Under the pieces are notes generated by a model. It worked only from the letters and a program-made list of their open reading frames with translations, was not told the origin of the DNA and did not search any database. A DNA stretch of 33,437 bases from JBHHWH01 sp046756405 (GTDB lineage: Bacteria; Actinomycetota; Acidimicrobiia; Spongiisociales; ZC4RG35): positions 1 to 33,437 of the forward strand of contig JBHHWH010000020.1 in the NCBI GenBank assembly GCA_046756405.1. The letters run 5' to 3'. This document shows, piece by piece, positions 31,430 to 33,437 of the stretch (position 1 is the first letter of the stretch; every line of letters starts with the position of its first letter). The translations under genes were made by a program, and so were the position numbers.

Positions 31430-32878
31430 ATGGCCGAAGATCTACGCCTCGACCCCCTGATCCTGGGGCGCCGCCTCCGTCACTACCGCCGTCGGGCCGG
31501 TCTCACCCTGGACGGCCTGGGGGAACGGGTGAACAAGCCGGCCCCCTATCTGTCCCTCCTGGAGAACGGAAAGAAGGAGCCGCGACTCTCCCTGATCCTC
31601 GACCTGGCATCGGCCCTGGAGGTCGAGGTGGGCGACCTTCTGGATCCCACTCCCCCCACCCGGAGGGACGCCCTGGAGATCGCGCTAATCCGGGCTCAAG
31701 AGACTCCCCTCTTCGCTTCGCTCGACCTCCCACCGGTCCGACCCAGTGCCAAGATGGACAATGAGACCCTGGCCCATCTGGTGGGACTCCATCAGGCCCT
31801 TCGGGAGCGCTCCGGTCTGGGTGGTGCCGAATCCAAGGAGGTCCGCCGGGCGAACGCCTCGGTGGCCAGCGAGGTCGCCGCCCGAGACGGATACCTGGAG
31901 CATGTGGAAGAGGTCGCCCGCCAGGCGCTGAAGGCGGCGAACTATTCCGGGGACGGACCCATGGCATCCCGCAATCTCTTCGATCTGGCGGCGTCCATCG
32001 GATACGAGATCCGCCCGGTCGACGGGATGCCTCCAATGGTGCGGTCCATCATCGACACCCAGAACCATCGCATCTACATCGCCCAGCGGGATGAACTCCG
32101 CACCCGTCAGGCGCGCAAGGCGGTCCTACAGACCCTGGCCGGCTTTCTTCTCGATCATGAGTCCGAACCCGACCTGGAGACCTTCCTCCGCCAGCGCGTC
32201 GAAACTGCCTACTTCGCCGCCGCGGTGCTGGTGCCGGAGGAGGCAGTGGTGCCCAAGCTCGAAGCTGCCAAGAAGCAGTTCGATATCGACGTCGAGGACA
32301 TAAAGGAACTCTTCTACGTCTCCTACGAGATGGCGGCCTGGAGGACGGTGAACCTCCTCACCAATCATCTGGAGATCCGCAGCCATCTTCTGGTTAGCGA
32401 CGAGGCGGGAATGGTGGTGAAGGGCTACACCAACGATGGACTGCCCGTCCCCCGGGACCGTTACGGCGGCATGGAGAGCCAGCGCCTGTGCCGGTGGTGG
32501 GGGGCCAGGACTACCTTCGATTCCCCAGACCGGTTCGGGACTCACCACCAGTACACCGACACCCCTGAAGGGACTTTCTTCTGCACCACCCACGTAGCAG
32601 CTGACAAGGAACACCATGCCGTCACCGTGGGAGTCCGTTTCCCCGACGCTCGCTGGTTCCGGGGCCGGGAGACCAACAACAGGGTGCAGTCCACCTGCCC
32701 CGACCCCCACTGCTGCCGTCTTCCCTCACCAAAGGTGGCGGCCCGCTGGGAGGGCAAGGTCATCGTCTCGGCCCGCTCCCAGCAGCGGCTCCTGGGGCTG
32801 CTCACCCCGGATCCGTACCCCGAACCAGACATGCTCCAGGTTCTCAAAGTGGTGGAGGAGCACGCCGAGGACACCTGA
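31430..32878 (+). CDS. ramB: RamB-like XRE transcriptional regulator of acetate/glyoxylate metabolism
   Basis: A 482-residue regulator: an XRE helix-turn-helix (about 9-68, with RRRAGLTLDGLGERVNKPAP), an IrrE/M78-like middle domain (about 190-330), and a C-terminal ScfR-type (DUF2083) domain with a Cys/His cluster STCPDPHCCRLP. Corynebacterium RamB has this layout and represses aceA and aceB; here the gene is divergent from aceB, which strongly supports the same job. The peptidase motif HExxH of M78 proteins is absent: the aligned segment reads LQTLAGFLL, so this domain must sense rather than cut. The ATG has AAAGGA close upstream. The ligand is probably a CoA ester or short-chain acid, which is inference from the family. 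Confidence 0.92.
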   Translation: MAEDLRLDPLILGRRLRHYRRRAGLTLDGLGERVNKPAPYLSLLENGKKEPRLSLILDLASALEVEVGDLLDPTPPTRRDALEIALIRAQETPLFASLDLPPVRPSAKMDNETLAHLVGLHQALRERSGLGGAESKEVRRANASVASEVAARDGYLEHVEEVARQALKAANYSGDGPMASRNLFDLAASIGYEIRPVDGMPPMVRSIIDTQNHRIYIAQRDELRTRQARKAVLQTLAGFLLDHESEPDLETFLRQRVETAYFAAAVLVPEEAVVPKLEAAKKQFDIDVEDIKELFYVSYEMAAWRTVNLLTNHLEIRSHLLVSDEAGMVVKGYTNDGLPVPRDRYGGMESQRLCRWWGARTTFDSPDRFGTHHQYTDTPEGTFFCTTHVAADKEHHAVTVGVRFPDARWFRGRETNNRVQSTCPDPHCCRLPSPKVAARWEGKVIVSARSQQRLLGLLTPDPYPEPDMLQVLKVVEEHAEDT

Positions 32879-32935
32879 AAGCTGCGAAGCGACCCTGGGT
32901 TGACGGCGGCAGCAGGCTTTTTTGGATTTTTTCTG
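32878..32935 (+). terminator. Possible terminator after ramB
   Basis: AAAGC...GCTTT and GCTGC...GCAGC arms (32878-32885 with 32909-32920) precede two runs of six T. The loop is long, so the hairpin is weak; the T runs are the main evidence. It is the only T-rich gene end in the window. Confidence 0.35.
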
Positions 32936-32970
32936 AAACCGCCCTGTTTCTGACCATTCTTGTCCCAGGG

Positions 32971-32984
32971 GGAACGTATGTTCC
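32971..32984. promoter_or_regulatory. LexA-like box at the start of the DUF222 gene
   Basis: GGAACGTATGTTCC: a perfect palindrome containing GAAC-N4-GTTC, the LexA core, but with G/C instead of C/G at the outer positions. It overlaps the ATG at 32978, so it would block both transcription and ribosome loading. Confidence 0.5.
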
Positions 32985-33437
32985 ATTCTATGGAGTGGGA
33001 TCACATCACTACCGACGAAATCGAACAGCAGGTGCTGGCCGCGCAGGAAGCTGTCGCCAAACTGCGTTCTTTCCAGATGGAAGCCCTCGAGGAGCTGGAT
33101 CGCAGGCAGATCGCTACTGCTGACGGGTCCAGGTCGATGCAGGAGTGGGTGGCTGCCAGATTGGATGTGGGTCCGGATACCGCCAAGAAACTGGTGGGGA
33201 CGATGCGCCGTACTTGTGACCGTCCTGACCTGCGGGAAGCCCTAGCTGATGGGGTGTCTTTGGACCGTATAGAAGCCCTATCCCGTATTTCTGAGGAGGT
33301 GGGTTTGTGGCTGGCCATGGATATTGCTGCCGTCCGCCGGGAAGCCGCCAAACGGAGTCGTCTCACCGCAGAGGAAGAGGTGCGGGGGGTGGACGACCAG
33401 TTTCTGGTGGCCCAACCCTCTCTGGATGAATCCTGGT
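32978..33437 (+). CDS. DUF222 / 13E12-repeat family protein, N-terminal part
   Basis: The first 153 residues of a DUF222 protein; the gene runs off the right edge. The family pattern is clear: EALEELDRRQ, then MQEWVAARLDVGPDTAKKLVGTMR, then LREALADGVSLDRIEALSRI. Complete members normally end in an HNH endonuclease domain, which would lie outside the window. The 13E12 genes are multicopy in actinobacteria and several mycobacterial copies are SOS-induced. The ATG at 32978 follows GGGGGA; an ATG at 32990 is possible but lacks a ribosome-binding site. Codon use is less GC-biased at third positions than in neighbouring genes (for example GTT, GCT, CGT), consistent with a mobile-type, more recently arrived gene. 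Confidence 0.85.
   Translation, partial: MFHSMEWDHITTDEIEQQVLAAQEAVAKLRSFQMEALEELDRRQIATADGSRSMQEWVAARLDVGPDTAKKLVGTMRRTCDRPDLREALADGVSLDRIEALSRISEEVGLWLAMDIAAVRREAAKRSRLTAEEEVRGVDDQFLVAQPSLDESW

Overview
The window is 33.4 kb of dense, high-GC bacterial chromosome, best explained as an actinobacterium (Actinomycetota). The evidence is the lexA / LysM-protein / nrdR neighbourhood with CGAAC-N4-GTTCG LexA boxes, as in mycobacteria; a tRNA Gly-Cys-Val cluster with no encoded CCA ends; a RamB-type regulator divergent from the glyoxylate-shunt genes; and a DUF222/13E12 family gene at the right edge. RNase Y next to recA, and the absence of recX there, suggest a deep-branching class (Acidimicrobiia-like) rather than Mycobacteriales or Streptomycetales. 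That placement is inference.

Left part (1-8.7 kb): the 3' end of an EF-G-like GTPase gene, citrate synthase, and on the other strand thrS followed by a small membrane protein. Then come a kinase-fold protein that has lost its catalytic residues, a small zinc-ribbon protein, a patatin-like hydrolase, a DUF368 membrane protein, a threonine/serine dehydratase-like PLP enzyme and a DUF1905 protein.

Middle part (8.7-14.5 kb): tRNA-Val(CAC), a lone kynureninase gene, a minimal zincin-type metallopeptidase, an uncharacterised small basic protein, thiI, the tRNA cluster Gly(GCC)-Cys(GCA)-Val(GAC), dut, a single-span membrane protein and nrdR.

SOS and housekeeping block (14.5-25.1 kb): an SOS-controlled LysM protein (YneA/Rv2719c-like division suppressor), a HIT-family hydrolase with a start-codon problem, and lexA. 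On the minus strand follows a long tightly packed series, in transcription order rimO, cinA, thpR, recA, rny, miaB, miaA, dapF. LexA-type boxes sit before recA, before lexA (two), between the LysM and HIT genes (two), and, degenerate at its outer bases, at the start of the DUF222 gene.

Carbon-metabolism block (25.1-32.9 kb): aceB, aceA, a fusion of a Rieske [2Fe-2S] domain to a pyruvate-oxidase-like ThDP enzyme, a divergent relative of archaeal (type II) GAPDH, and an 84-residue protein, running on into rimO. A RamB-like regulator is transcribed divergently from aceB. The Rieske-ThDP / GAPDH-like pair beside the glyoxylate shunt is the best candidate here for an undescribed metabolic module.

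Genome style: very short gaps, many NTGA stop/start overlaps within operons, convergent genes whose 3' ends overlap, and several genes with no Shine-Dalgarno but a -10-like hexamer 6-10 nt before the start codon, suggesting leaderless transcripts. No CRISPR array, insertion sequence or prophage was seen. No stretch over 300 bases lacks a gene.
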